Assembly (NCBI RefSeq): GCF_000737515.1
Contig: NZ_CP006587.1
Span: 1,116,001-1,180,000, forward strand
Length of the DNA: 64,000 nt
Direction of reading: 5' to 3'
From: Hymenobacter sp. APR13
GTDB lineage: Bacteria; Bacteroidota; Bacteroidia; Cytophagales; Hymenobacteraceae
Part shown: positions 1 through 8,132 of the stretch, in pieces
How positions within the stretch are numbered: position 1 is the stretch's first letter
How the letters are laid out: each line of letters begins with the position of its first letter
Made by a program: the position numbers and the translations under genes
Notes under the pieces: model-generated
Told to the model about the DNA's origin: nothing
The model's input: the letters and a program-made list of their open reading frames with translations, nothing else
Databases searched by the model: none

Positions 1-870
1 GTCAGGCAGCCCCTCCAGCCGCTACCGTACGACCTCACTAACCGCATTCCAATGAATGGGCGGTTCTACCTGAAGCCGGTTGGCGAGGACAACATGACTC
101 TGCGGGCCTTCCCGACTACCCACATCCCACCCGACAACCTGCCCGCCGACATCAGCCTGCGCCGCCTCGATCCGACGGCAGTAAGGTTCGTCAACAATCG
201 GGCGAGCCCCTATTTTGCGCTGGGCGCAATTACCACGAACAACATTTCGCTGGTCGGCTACTCGGTAGCGCCCAGCGACCAGGCCCTGCACTTTGTGCTG
301 AGCCGCCTAAGCCTGGAGTCGGGCGTACCAACGGGCCCCGTGACCGTCAGCTCACGCACTCTGACCATACCTCTCCCGCAGGCCCTGCCTTATACCATCG
401 TGGCCGTTGACGACTACTTTCTGGTCAACGTCATTTCGTATGGCTTGTATAAAATCAGCGAAAGCGGCCAGGTCCAGCAGGTTCTGACGTTGCCAAACAC
501 GGCCATTACTTCCTTCTACAAGCACAAAGGCGTGCTATACGCCATCAACAATTCCGGACAGAGAGGGGTGTTCACCTCGTCGGATGACGCACAAACCTGG
601 CAGCTACGCACTGGTATCCCCGATTACTTCGTGCTCAGCACCTTTCACGCAGTCGGCGACAGTATCGTGGGTATCACGCACGGCATTGATAACAACAGCT
701 TGTACACGCTTCGCTGGCAGGGCAACACGCCGCGCGTACGGGAGCTGAAGAACGACGGCCTGAACCAGGCGGATTTCACGGACCTGGCTCAACTCGGCGA
801 CACTGTGTACCTGAGTACAACGAGCGGCTTGTTCAAGCGGCCTCTGAGTGCATTCTTCGAAAACCGCTAG
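1..870 (+). CDS. Hypothetical protein, C-terminal part; Asp-box beta-propeller-like
   Basis: The reading frame is open from base 1 to the TAG at 868-870, so the 5' end lies outside the window; the ATG at 52 is probably internal. The protein is rich in short hydrophobic beta-type segments with VLYAINN and DTVYLSTTSGLF-like strands. Codons 577-600 read SSDDAQTW, close to the Asp-box (SxDxGxTW) of sialidase/BNR propellers, with Ala in place of Gly. This suggests a beta-propeller, probably an exported sensor or binding protein, but substrate and location cannot be read. It ends 27 bases before the stop of the convergent lipoprotein gene, with no terminator hairpin between them. Confidence 0.6.
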   Translation, partial: VRQPLQPLPYDLTNRIPMNGRFYLKPVGEDNMTLRAFPTTHIPPDNLPADISLRRLDPTAVRFVNNRASPYFALGAITTNNISLVGYSVAPSDQALHFVLSRLSLESGVPTGPVTVSSRTLTIPLPQALPYTIVAVDDYFLVNVISYGLYKISESGQVQQVLTLPNTAITSFYKHKGVLYAINNSGQRGVFTSSDDAQTWQLRTGIPDYFVLSTFHAVGDSIVGITHGIDNNSLYTLRWQGNTPRVRELKNDGLNQADFTDLAQLGDTVYLSTTSGLFKRPLSAFFENR

Positions 871-897
871 CCAGCCGTTTGAGTCTTTGCGGCCCAC

Positions 898-1662
898 TCA
901 TTTCCCCCCTTTTTGCCCGCCCACGTTCACCACAATGCCTAGCTGGAACACGGAGTTGGCGGCCTTCACGTATTTGCGGGGGATGAGGCCGAAGTTGCTG
1001 CCGCTGATGAGCTGCAGCTGCAGCGGGCCCAGCACCTCGATGCGGGTGTAGGTGATGGGCTCGAAGAAGATGTTGTACTCGGGGGCCCGGGCCACGCCGT
1101 TGAGGCGGAAATCGGTGATTTGCACGTAGCTGGCGCGCATAGCCGTGCCGTAGTTGAAGGGCCAGTCGCGGCCGAGGGCGCGGAAGCTTTTCTTTTCCTT
1201 GGACGTGTAGTTGGCCTGCAGGAAGTACTTGTGGAGCGTGCCCTCGCGGCGCTCGGTGGGCTGGTTGGTTTCGCGGCTGTACTCGGTGTACTTGGTAGCC
1301 CCGATGCCCACGCCGCCGTAGATTTCCAGCACCCGGCGGTCCTGGCGCAGACGGGTGTAGTAGCCCAGGCCGGCTTCCACGAAGTCGTGGTCTTCGGTCT
1401 GGCGGTTGTTTTTGCTGCCGAAGAAGCTCTGCTTCTTATCAGCGTGCAGGAAGGACGCGGAGGCCATCACGCCCAGGTGGTCCGTGACGGCGTAGGCGCC
1501 CTGCACGGCCGTGTTCTGGCTGAAGTTGGTGTGCAGGCCGGCGCTCCACTCGCCCTTCTGGGTGAGTAGCGGCACCTGCGGCGGCGGCGGAAAATACAGC
1601 GATGAGCAGCCGGCCAGAAATGGCAGCAGCAGAATCAAAAACGCGCGAAGCAAAGCAGGCAT
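898..1662 (-). CDS. Outer-surface lipoprotein, beta-barrel-like (paralog family A)
   Basis: A 254-residue protein starting with a lipoprotein signal (MPALLRAFLILLLPFLAGC); Cys19 is the predicted lipidated residue. After it come alternating beta-type segments (GAYAVTDHLGVMASASF, FVEAGLGYYTRL, LEIYGGVGIGATKY) typical of a small outer-membrane barrel. The order Cys, short Tyr/Pro motif, GAY segment, glycine-rich GGxG segment is shared with the proteins at 3828-4622 and 4643-5401, so the three look like one family. Function unknown. The gene diverges from the flavoenzyme at 1803, with a 140-base gap that must hold both promoters. Confidence 0.7.
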   Translation of the reverse strand: MPALLRAFLILLLPFLAGCSSLYFPPPPQVPLLTQKGEWSAGLHTNFSQNTAVQGAYAVTDHLGVMASASFLHADKKQSFFGSKNNRQTEDHDFVEAGLGYYTRLRQDRRVLEIYGGVGIGATKYTEYSRETNQPTERREGTLHKYFLQANYTSKEKKSFRALGRDWPFNYGTAMRASYVQITDFRLNGVARAPEYNIFFEPITYTRIEVLGPLQLQLISGSNFGLIPRKYVKAANSVFQLGIVVNVGGQKGGK

Positions 1663-1802
1663 AAAACCGAAGGCAGTGAAAAAACCGGTGACAAAACGCC
1701 CGGAGCAGAGTTTCGTTGTGTAGCCGCAAGCAGGTCAGTTGCGTAGAGCGTACACCGCTTTCCTCATCTCCGGGGTTGCCCCTCCTTCAAACTTCGTGCT
1801 TT

Positions 1803-3197
1803 ATGCCCAATACTTCCTACGATGCACTCATAATTGGCTCCGGACAGGCCGGTAATCCACTGGCTACGGCTCTGGCTAATGCCGGCCAGAAGGTGGTGCT
1901 GGTAGAGGAAAACAAGCTCGGTGGCTCCTGCATCAACTACGGCTGCTCGCCGGTGAAGGCCATGCTGGCCTCGGCCGAGCGCGCCCACCAGCTGCGCACC
2001 GCCGACAACTACGGCCTGGGCAGCCAAGAGCCCGCCGTGGATATGGCCGCCGTCATTGCCCGCAAAGACGCCATCATTGGCGAGATGCGCGAAGGCGTGC
2101 GCAGCAACCTTACCAAGGAAACGGCCGGCATTACGGTGCTGCACGGCCACGCCGCCTTCAGCGGCCCGCGCACGGTGCAGGTGGAGCTGGAAAACGGCAA
2201 AATCCAGGAACTGAAGGCTAAAAAGGTGTTCATCAACACCGGCACGCGGGCGGCCATTCCCGACATCGAAGGGCTGGATGGCCTGCCCTACCTTTCCACC
2301 ACCCAGCTACTCGACCTGAAAGAATTGCCTGAGCACCTCGTGATTCTGGGCGGCGGCTACATCGGGCTGGAGTTCAGCCAGCTCTACCGCCGCCTGGGCA
2401 GCAAGGTCACCATCGTGGAGGCGGCCGCGCAGCTGCTGGAGCGCGAAGACGACGACGTATGCCAGGCTCTAACTAAGGTGCTGAGCCAGGAAGGCGTGGA
2501 CGTGGTGCTGGGCGCCAAAGTGCGCAAAGTCAGCCACCACGACGGCACCTTCACCCTCACCGCCGACACCCGCTCCGGCGAGCGGCGCCTGCGTGGCTCG
2601 CACCTGCTGGTAGCCACCGGCCGCACGCCCAACACCGATACGCTGGGCCTGCAAGCTGCCGGCATCCAGCTTGATGAGAAAGGCTACATCCAGGTGAATG
2701 AGCGGCTGGAAACCGACGTGCGCGGCGTCTACGCCCTCGGCGACGTGCACGGCGGCCCCCAGTTCACCCACATCAGCTACGACGACTACCGCGTGGTGCG
2801 CGACGGCCTGCTGCACCGCAAATGGCGCTCGGCCAAGCAGCGGCCCCTGCCCTACTGCGTGTTCACCGAGCCTCAGCTGGGCCGCATCGGCCTGAATGAG
2901 GAGCAGGCCAAGGAGGAAGGCATAGCCTACCGCGTAGCCACCATGCCCGTCAGCACGATAGGCCGCGCCCGCGAAACCGGCCGCACCGCCGGCTTCTGGA
3001 AGGTGCTCGTGGGGCCCGATGACCGGCTGCTGGGCGCCACGGTGCTGTGTGCCGAGGGCGGCGAAATCATGAGCATGTTTCAGCTGATGATGGCCGGCAA
3101 GCTCAAGTACCAGCAGCTGCAGAACATGGTGCTGGCCCACCCCTGCTGGGCCGAAGGGCTGAACAACGTGTTTGCCAAGCTGGACAAGCCGAAGTAG
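1803..3197 (+). CDS. FAD-dependent pyridine nucleotide-disulfide oxidoreductase (Lpd/MerA type)
   Basis: A 464-residue flavoprotein of the class I dithiol reductase family. An FAD-binding GSGQAG motif lies at residues 12-17, the redox disulfide is Cys43/Cys48 (GGSCINYGC), and a second Rossmann motif (ILGGGYIGLEF) binds NAD(P)H. The second FAD contact (GVYALGDVHG) is present, and the C-terminal end has HPCWAEG, so the His/Glu pair of the dimer-interface active site is kept. The frame extends upstream to 1716, but the ATG at 1803 begins the conserved region directly. No E2/E3 complex gene or mer gene is nearby, so the substrate cannot be fixed: dihydrolipoamide dehydrogenase and orphan mercuric reductase-like enzyme are both possible. 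Confidence 0.85.
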   Translation: MPNTSYDALIIGSGQAGNPLATALANAGQKVVLVEENKLGGSCINYGCSPVKAMLASAERAHQLRTADNYGLGSQEPAVDMAAVIARKDAIIGEMREGVRSNLTKETAGITVLHGHAAFSGPRTVQVELENGKIQELKAKKVFINTGTRAAIPDIEGLDGLPYLSTTQLLDLKELPEHLVILGGGYIGLEFSQLYRRLGSKVTIVEAAAQLLEREDDDVCQALTKVLSQEGVDVVLGAKVRKVSHHDGTFTLTADTRSGERRLRGSHLLVATGRTPNTDTLGLQAAGIQLDEKGYIQVNERLETDVRGVYALGDVHGGPQFTHISYDDYRVVRDGLLHRKWRSAKQRPLPYCVFTEPQLGRIGLNEEQAKEEGIAYRVATMPVSTIGRARETGRTAGFWKVLVGPDDRLLGATVLCAEGGEIMSMFQLMMAGKLKYQQLQNMVLAHPCWAEGLNNVFAKLDKPK

Positions 3198-3200
3198 CGG

Positions 3201-3287
3201 GTGTGGCGCGGACTTCAATCATCTGCCCTTGTGAATCGGTGGCATTGCCCGATTTTCACGGGCGGCGGACTGAAGTCCGCGCCACAC
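3201..3287. repeat. Intergenic inverted repeat, family E (17-bp arms)
   Basis: Perfect 17-bp arms at 3201-3217 (GTGTGGCGCGGACTTCA) and 3271-3287 enclose a 53-base centre. It begins three bases after the flavoenzyme stop and ends just before the GNAT gene. The core GCACGGACTTCA/GCGCGGACTTCA is shared with the element at 10756-10842. Confidence 0.8.
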
Positions 3288-3307
3288 GCAAACAGCCTTT
3301 CTACTAC

Positions 3308-3835
3308 ATGACCACCTTCGCCGAAACGCCCCGCCTGCTGCTGCGCGAGCTACAGCCCACCGACGCGCCTGGCATGTTTGCGTTGGACTCAGACCCAGAA
3401 GTGCAACGCTACGTCGGCAACCGGCCCGTGCTGACGCTGGCCGAAAGCCAGCAGGCCATAGCCTTTGTGCGGCGGCAGTACCAGGAAAACGGCATTGGCC
3501 GCTGGGCCGTGGAGCTCAAGGAAACCGGCGAATTCCTGGGCTGGGCCGGCCTGAAACTGATTCGCGAGCCACTCAACGGCCACGTCGATTTCTACGAGGT
3601 TGGGTACCGACTTATCCGGCGGTACTGGGGCCACGGCTATGCCACGGAAGCAGCCCGCGCCTCAGTGGCGTATGGCTTCCAGGAGCTGCGGCAGCCGGTA
3701 CTCTACGCCATTGCCGACATGCAGAATCTGGCCTCCCGCGCCGTACTAGCGAAAGTCGGATTTCAGCACTTAGGCGAATTCGAGCACGAGGGCGTGCCCA
3801 CGGCGTGGCTGGAGGCGCGGGCCACGGCTATTTAG
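3308..3835 (+). CDS. GNAT family N-acetyltransferase
   Basis: A 175-residue protein of the ribosomal-protein/small-molecule N-acetyltransferase branch (RimJ/RimL-like). It begins TPRLLLRELQPTDAPGM, the usual first strand and helix of that branch, and carries YRLIRRYWGHGYATEA, the pyrophosphate-binding loop for acetyl-CoA. The SRAVLAKVGFQHLGEFEHEG region is the typical last strand-turn. The frame is open upstream, but that stretch lies in the preceding gene and a repeat, so ATG 3308 is the start. Its stop overlaps the stop of the convergent gene by 8 bases. The acceptor cannot be predicted. Confidence 0.85.
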   Translation: MTTFAETPRLLLRELQPTDAPGMFALDSDPEVQRYVGNRPVLTLAESQQAIAFVRRQYQENGIGRWAVELKETGEFLGWAGLKLIREPLNGHVDFYEVGYRLIRRYWGHGYATEAARASVAYGFQELRQPVLYAIADMQNLASRAVLAKVGFQHLGEFEHEGVPTAWLEARATAI

Positions 3836-4622
3836 CCTCACGACGATGAGCGCTAAATCGGTGCGGGTAAAAGACCACTCCGATACCGGCCGTGAAGGCG
3901 CTGTTACGAACTCGTCGGTCGTTGAATCCCTCATTCAAAGGTTTCTGGCCTAGTGGAGTTGAAAGCCCGATATTCACTTGCAACTGTGCCCAGGCTGGCT
4001 GCTGGTCGCTGAGGCCATTTCCGCGCAGAAAAAGCATTGGCTCTCCACGCAGCATATTCTTGATGGGCAGCGCTTGGGTGTTGTAAGTGATGGTTGTGAA
4101 GTCCACACTTGTGAGCCGGTAGGTGGCGCCTAGCGTCACCCGCTCCCATTCATATGCCACCCCAAGCTGCCCAAACAGCTTACGGTAGCGAGCCTGATAG
4201 ACAGCCAACTCATCTGTCGAACCGAAAAAGATGTTAGGCTCTTTAAAACTACGCTCACTAACAGCATGCCCGCCTCCAAGCAGTCCGCTCACCAATAGCC
4301 GGTTAGTGGCCGGCCAGTAGCTGCCCACACCTATTTCATACTGCCGACTGTTGAAGTAAGTGGTATCATAGCCACCGCGGGGGCGGAAGCTGCCGGCGGC
4401 CGTCAGCACCATATAGCGCAATGGGGAGTAAGCTGCGCTGGCATCGAAACGGCTTGTGGGCAGCCAGTTTACTTGGGCTTCGGCCTGGCCTGCGGCCCGG
4501 AGCATAGGCATGTGCGGCTGCATCGGCGCATAGACGGAGCAGGCATTCAGCAACACGCTTGCCCCTACGGCACCAACCCCCAAAACCCACCCAGAATACT
4601 TGAAATCAATACTATCGGGCAT
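3828..4622 (-). CDS. Outer-surface lipoprotein, beta-barrel-like (paralog family A)
   Basis: 264 residues. A hydrophobic segment ends in LLNAC (Cys28), a plausible lipobox after an unusually long N-terminal region. Downstream, YAPMQPHMPML, AAYSPLRYMVLTAAGSF and QYEIGVGSYWP match position by position the next upstream gene (4643-5401: YMPMQNAAPDI, GAYSPLKHVLVRGAFGSR, QYELAAGTYWV), so the two are tandem duplicates. Only 20 bases separate them and they are probably cotranscribed. The alternating hydrophobic pattern suggests a barrel. Function unknown. The 3' end overlaps the GNAT stop by 8 bases. Confidence 0.72.
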   Translation of the reverse strand: MPDSIDFKYSGWVLGVGAVGASVLLNACSVYAPMQPHMPMLRAAGQAEAQVNWLPTSRFDASAAYSPLRYMVLTAAGSFRPRGGYDTTYFNSRQYEIGVGSYWPATNRLLVSGLLGGGHAVSERSFKEPNIFFGSTDELAVYQARYRKLFGQLGVAYEWERVTLGATYRLTSVDFTTITYNTQALPIKNMLRGEPMLFLRGNGLSDQQPAWAQLQVNIGLSTPLGQKPLNEGFNDRRVRNSAFTAGIGVVFYPHRFSAHRREAK

Positions 4623-4642
4623 ATCAATCGTAGAATTATATG

Positions 4643-5401
4643 TTAATTCCGAAACAGCCCCGCCACGCGGTGCGGCAGTAGCCCGATGCCCAGCGCCACG
4701 TAGGAGCGCGCCTGCCGCAGCTGCCGGCGCGAGTAGTCCGGGTCTGGCTGGCGCCCATCGTAGCCCATAGCCACCGACCCGCCCAATGACAGCTGCAACT
4801 GCACGGGCCGCCCGCCCTGGTACGGGTCGCCGAGGCCGAAGCGCATGAGCAGCATGGGCTCGGCGCGCGTGAGCTGGCGCAGGTCGATGGGCTGGCCAAC
4901 GTCGGTGAGCCGGGTAAAATAGAGACGAGTGCTGCGGCAGGATACACCCAGCGAAAACCGGTTACTGACCTCGTACAGGGCATAGGCTTCACCGAACAGC
5001 TTGTTGCAGCGCACGTCAAACTCATGCTGTACCGGCTCGCCCAGAAAGATGATCTGCCCGTCGTTGCGGTAGCGAGTCTGGTTGCGGATCTGGCCAAAGC
5101 CGCCCAGCACGCCCAGTGTCCAGCTGCGCGGCACCCAGTAGGTGCCGGCCGCCAGCTCGTACTGCCGGCCGCGCCAGAAAGTACTATCGCCGTGGTCGGA
5201 ACGGCTGCCGAACGCGCCGCGCACCAGCACGTGCTTCAGTGGCGAATACGCTCCAGAAACTTCGCCCCGGCTCAGAAACGTGCTGGCCCGCACCTCCGAC
5301 TCATGCTGCGCCCGGATATCAGGCGCTGCGTTCTGCATCGGCATGTACACGGCGCAGCCACTCAGGCCCCAGATTCCGGCAAGCAGCAGTAACGGCTTCA
5401 T
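4643..5401 (-). CDS. Outer-surface lipoprotein, beta-barrel-like (paralog family A)
   Basis: 252 residues starting MKPLLLLAGIWGLSGC, a clean signal with lipidated Cys16. The frame is open up to 5506, but that extension would translate through the rho-independent terminator of rny, so ATG 5401 is preferred. The body has the same segments as the gene at 3828-4622, including GRQYELAAGTYW, LGVLGGFGQ and TRAEPMLLMRFGLGD against RGEPMLFLRGNGLSD. Likely first gene of a two-gene operon of duplicated surface lipoproteins. No function can be assigned. Confidence 0.75.
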   Translation of the reverse strand: MKPLLLLAGIWGLSGCAVYMPMQNAAPDIRAQHESEVRASTFLSRGEVSGAYSPLKHVLVRGAFGSRSDHGDSTFWRGRQYELAAGTYWVPRSWTLGVLGGFGQIRNQTRYRNDGQIIFLGEPVQHEFDVRCNKLFGEAYALYEVSNRFSLGVSCRSTRLYFTRLTDVGQPIDLRQLTRAEPMLLMRFGLGDPYQGGRPVQLQLSLGGSVAMGYDGRQPDPDYSRRQLRQARSYVALGIGLLPHRVAGLFRN

Positions 5402-5454
5402 ATAGTAACACATAGACAGATTCAGCGAGTAAGATACGCGGATTGAAAGTGTAT

Positions 5455-5492
5455 AAAAAAGCCCGCCGCAACAGATGTTGCGGCGGGCTTTT
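5455..5492. terminator. Bidirectional rho-independent terminator after rny
   Basis: A 14-bp perfect stem (5459-5472 with 5477-5490, AAGCCCGCCGCAAC) with a 4-base loop. A-run 5455-5460 gives a U-tract on the minus strand, where rny ends 40 bases upstream. A shorter U-tract exists on the plus strand. Confidence 0.88.
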
Positions 5493-5532
5493 CTTTTTCT
5501 GATCAATACAGGCGGAAGCCGGTGCTACACGT

Positions 5533-7230
5533 TTACTTGGCGTAGGCCACGGCGCGCATTTCGCGGATAACCGTGATTTTGATCTGGCCGGGGTACTGCA
5601 TTTCCTTCTCGATCTTCTGGGAAATTTCGTAGCTCAGCTCCGAGGCGCGCTCGTCGGTCACGTTCTCGGCGTCCACCATCACGCGCAGCTCGCGGCCGGC
5701 CTGGATGGCGAAGCACTGATTCACGCCTTTGAAGCCGTTGGCAGTTTCTTCCAGCTGCTTGAGGCGCTTGATGTAGCTCTCCATCATCTCGCGGCGGGCA
5801 CCGGGGCGCGAGCCCGAAATGGCGTCGCAGGCCTGCACGAGCGGCGAAATCATGGCCGTCATCTCAATTTCGTCGTGGTGGGCGCCAATGGCGTTTACCA
5901 CGTCGGGATGCTCTTTGTACTTCTTGGCCATCTCCATGCCCAGGATGGCGTGGGGCAGCTCGGGCTCCTCGGTGCTTACTTTGCCGATGTCGTGGAGCAG
6001 GCCGGCACGCTTGGCTTTCTTCACGTCGAGGCCCATTTCGGCGGCCATGGTGGCGCAGAGGTTGGCTACTTCGCGCGAGTGCTGGAGCAGGTTCTGACCA
6101 TACGAAGAGCGGAAGCGCATGCGGCCCACCATCTTGATCAGCTCGGGGTGCAGGCCGTGAATGCCGAGGTCGATGATGGTTTTTTCGCCGATTTCCACGA
6201 TTTCCTCGTCGATGTTCTTGCGGGTTTTGGCCACAATCTCCTCGATGCGGGCCGGGTGAATCCGGCCGTCCTTCACCAGCAGGTGCAAGCTCAGGCGGGC
6301 CACCTCGCGGCGCACCGGGTCAAAGCCCGAGATGATGATGGCCTCGGGCGTGTCGTCCACAATGATTTCGACGCCGGTAGCGGCCTCCAGGGCCCGGATG
6401 TTGCGGCCCTCACGGCCGATAATCTTGCCCTTGACGTCGTCACTTTCGATGTTGAACACCGACACGCAGTTCTCAATGGCGTGCTCGGCGGCGGTGCGCT
6501 GGATGGTTTCCAGCACCACTTTCTTGGCGTCTTTGGTGGCCGACAGCTTGGCCTGGGCCACCACGTCCTTGATGTAGGAGCTGGCCTGAATCTGAGCTTC
6601 GTTCTTCAAAGACTCTACCAGCTGCTCGCGGGCTTCGGCGGCCGTCAGGCCCGAAATGGCTTCCAGTTGCTGCAGAATGTGCTGCTGCTTTTCGTTGAGT
6701 TCCTGGGTGCGCTGTTCCAGCTCGGTTTCCACTTCCTGCTCGCGCTGCTCCAGCTTGGCCAGCTGGTTTTCCAGCACGGTCTTACGCTTTTCTTCCTGCG
6801 CCTCCAGCTTCTCGCGCTGGGCCTGGGCCTGCGTCTCGATTCGCTCGCGGGTGGCGTCCAGCTCGGTTTCCTTGCGCTGGATTTGCTCCAGCTGGCGCTG
6901 GGTGGTGTCGGTGAGCTTCTTAATGGCCTGCTCCTGCTCCACTACGGTGGCGCGGCGCTCGGTCAGTTCCTGGTCTAGGGCCTGCTTCTGGCGGCGACTT
7001 TCCTGCTCCCACTCCTGCTTGAGGGTGCGGAATTTGTCTTTCGACTGCTGAATCCGCTCGTCGCGGGTGCGGGTGGCCTGCTGCTCCGCTTCAGCCAGCA
7101 GCTGCTGGGCGCGGGTTTTGGCTTCGGCTTCGTGGTCCTGGTTGGTTTTGCCAGCCAGCAGGCGCCCCACCACGATGCCGACCACAAGGGCCAGCACGGC
7201 GGCAAGAACAATATAAAGAGTGGTGGACAT
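5533..7230 (-). CDS. rny: Ribonuclease Y
   Basis: A 565-residue membrane-anchored endoribonuclease that starts mRNA decay. Residues 4-26 form one transmembrane helix ([23 protein letters not shown]). A very long Glu/Gln/Arg-rich coiled coil runs to about residue 240. The KH domain follows with [20 protein letters not shown], then the HD domain with LLHDIGK and GAHHDE metal ligands. It ends in [15 protein letters not shown], as in the family. It is somewhat longer than common Rny proteins (about 520), apparently within the coiled coil. It is last in the pheT-zapA-rny gene row, separated from zapA by the 6S-like RNA candidate. Confidence 0.96.
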   Translation of the reverse strand: MSTTLYIVLAAVLALVVGIVVGRLLAGKTNQDHEAEAKTRAQQLLAEAEQQATRTRDERIQQSKDKFRTLKQEWEQESRRQKQALDQELTERRATVVEQEQAIKKLTDTTQRQLEQIQRKETELDATRERIETQAQAQREKLEAQEEKRKTVLENQLAKLEQREQEVETELEQRTQELNEKQQHILQQLEAISGLTAAEAREQLVESLKNEAQIQASSYIKDVVAQAKLSATKDAKKVVLETIQRTAAEHAIENCVSVFNIESDDVKGKIIGREGRNIRALEAATGVEIIVDDTPEAIIISGFDPVRREVARLSLHLLVKDGRIHPARIEEIVAKTRKNIDEEIVEIGEKTIIDLGIHGLHPELIKMVGRMRFRSSYGQNLLQHSREVANLCATMAAEMGLDVKKAKRAGLLHDIGKVSTEEPELPHAILGMEMAKKYKEHPDVVNAIGAHHDEIEMTAMISPLVQACDAISGSRPGARREMMESYIKRLKQLEETANGFKGVNQCFAIQAGRELRVMVDAENVTDERASELSYEISQKIEKEMQYPGQIKITVIREMRAVAYAK

Positions 7231-7255
7231 GGGCTAAGGTATTAAGAGAGGGAAG

Positions 7256-7365
7256 GAAGACCCACACCCCGCAAAACGGCCACATGCCAAACAACCCCGT
7301 TGCGCCGTTTGCGCCACCGGGGTTTCAAGCTGCACTACTACGCAGGTGCGGGCGTCTGGATCTTC
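7256..7365 (-). ncRNA. ssrS: Candidate 6S-like RNA between zapA and rny
   Basis: Read on the minus strand, about 110 bases fold into the classic 6S plan. A long closing stem pairs 7347-7365 with 7256-7273: GAAGAUCC with GGGUCUUC, then CCCGCA with UGCGGG, with one bulge and one mismatch. Two unpaired bubble sides follow (7325-7346 and 7274-7292). An apical hairpin has AACCCCG pairing with CGGGGUU (7318-7324 with 7293-7299) and an inner GCGC/GCGC stem. In Proteobacteria ssrS lies beside zapA, and here too the RNA abuts zapA; its first bases overlap the zapA stop codon. A competing local hairpin (CGTCTG/CAGACG, 7353-7370) exists. Identity is inferred from fold and neighbour only. Confidence 0.5.
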
Positions 7366-7654
7366 AGACGAGCACCACTCCCGACAGCAGCTCATCGAGA
7401 CGCGCGAGGCGCTCGGTCAGAACCGTGTCGGTACCATCTTTCTCCTTACTGACTTTCAGGCGGTCAGCCATCGTGGACAAGGCAATCATGGCCAGCAGAT
7501 CCTGCTTGTCCTGAATGCCGTATTGCTCGCGAAATTCCTTGATCCGCTCGCCTAGCAGGCGGCCGGCCATACGGAGCCGCTCCTCATCCTGAGGCTCGAC
7601 GCGCATCGGGTAGTCCCGTTCGGCAATGCGGATTTTGATGGATAGTTCGCTCAT
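7364..7654 (-). CDS. zapA: Cell division protein ZapA
   Basis: A 96-residue FtsZ-ring stabiliser of usual length. The N-terminal half has the ZapA fold (LSIKIRIAERDYPMRVEPQDEERLRMAGRLLGERIKEF), followed by the dimerising helix (DKQDLLAMIALSTMADRL) and a C-terminal coiled coil. The family binds FtsZ and cross-links protofilaments at midcell. It lies 36 bases downstream of the coiled-coil gene and upstream of the 6S-like RNA and rny. Confidence 0.9.
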   Translation of the reverse strand: MSELSIKIRIAERDYPMRVEPQDEERLRMAGRLLGERIKEFREQYGIQDKQDLLAMIALSTMADRLKVSKEKDGTDTVLTERLARLDELLSGVVLV

Positions 7655-7690
7655 GGGAGCAGTCGTGGGTGGGGTTCGGTGATGGTTAGG

Positions 7691-7987
7691 TTACTCCCTC
7701 AAATAGGCAAGGCACTTATCTATTTCGCGGATGTATTCGTTGAGGCGCAGTTTCAGCTCGTTGACATTGGCCGGTTCGCCGGCTATGGTATTGACAAGTT
7801 TAGTGATATTCTCCTGATTGTGGAAATCCTTGAGCTGCCGCTCCCGGTCGCGCACGTCGGCCCGGAGCTGCTCCACAGTCGTCTGGGCATCGGCCAGCTC
7901 CTCGCGCAACTGCTGATAGGCAGTCACTAAGGTGTTCACCTGCCGCTCCAGGCGGTCTAGTTGAGCAAGCTGCTGGGAGGAAGCCAT
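7691..7987 (-). CDS. Conserved coiled-coil protein next to zapA
   Basis: 98 residues, mostly helical. A long amphipathic heptad region (LAQLDRLERQVNTLVTAYQQLREELADAQTTVEQL) is followed by a loop and a second helix (LRLNEYIREIDKCLAYLRE). There is no signal or membrane segment. The position between pheT and zapA, with only 36 bases to zapA, suggests a division-linked partner, perhaps like ZapB or other short coiled-coil proteins. That is context only; no enzymatic motif is visible. Confidence 0.75.
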   Translation of the reverse strand: MASSQQLAQLDRLERQVNTLVTAYQQLREELADAQTTVEQLRADVRDRERQLKDFHNQENITKLVNTIAGEPANVNELKLRLNEYIREIDKCLAYLRE

Positions 7988-8037
7988 TTTTTTGGTTTTG
8001 TTTGGGTTGAAGTTAGGCAGCTTGAGTAAATCTTCCG

Positions 8038-8127
8038 CACCAAACCATTTGTCATTCCGACGAAGGAGGAATCTGAGTAGAACCGCTTTACCAATTCCAC
8101 TCAGATTCCTCCTTCGTCGGAATGACA
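8038..8127. repeat. Intergenic inverted repeat, family A (29-bp perfect arms)
   Basis: Arms 8050-8078 and 8099-8127 are perfectly complementary over 29 bases (core GTCATTCCGACGAAGGAGG), loop 20 bases. The preceding bases 8038-8052 read CACCAAACCATTTGT, the same word that recurs in the tandem array at 42788-43018. It sits five bases downstream of the pheT stop codon and may also end that transcript, though no U-tract follows. Confidence 0.88.
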
Positions 8128-8132
8128 GGCGT

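Noticed and set aside
5402..5506. Longer N-terminus for the lipoprotein ending at 4643
   Set aside because: It would translate through the rny terminator hairpin and put the signal peptide inside the protein.
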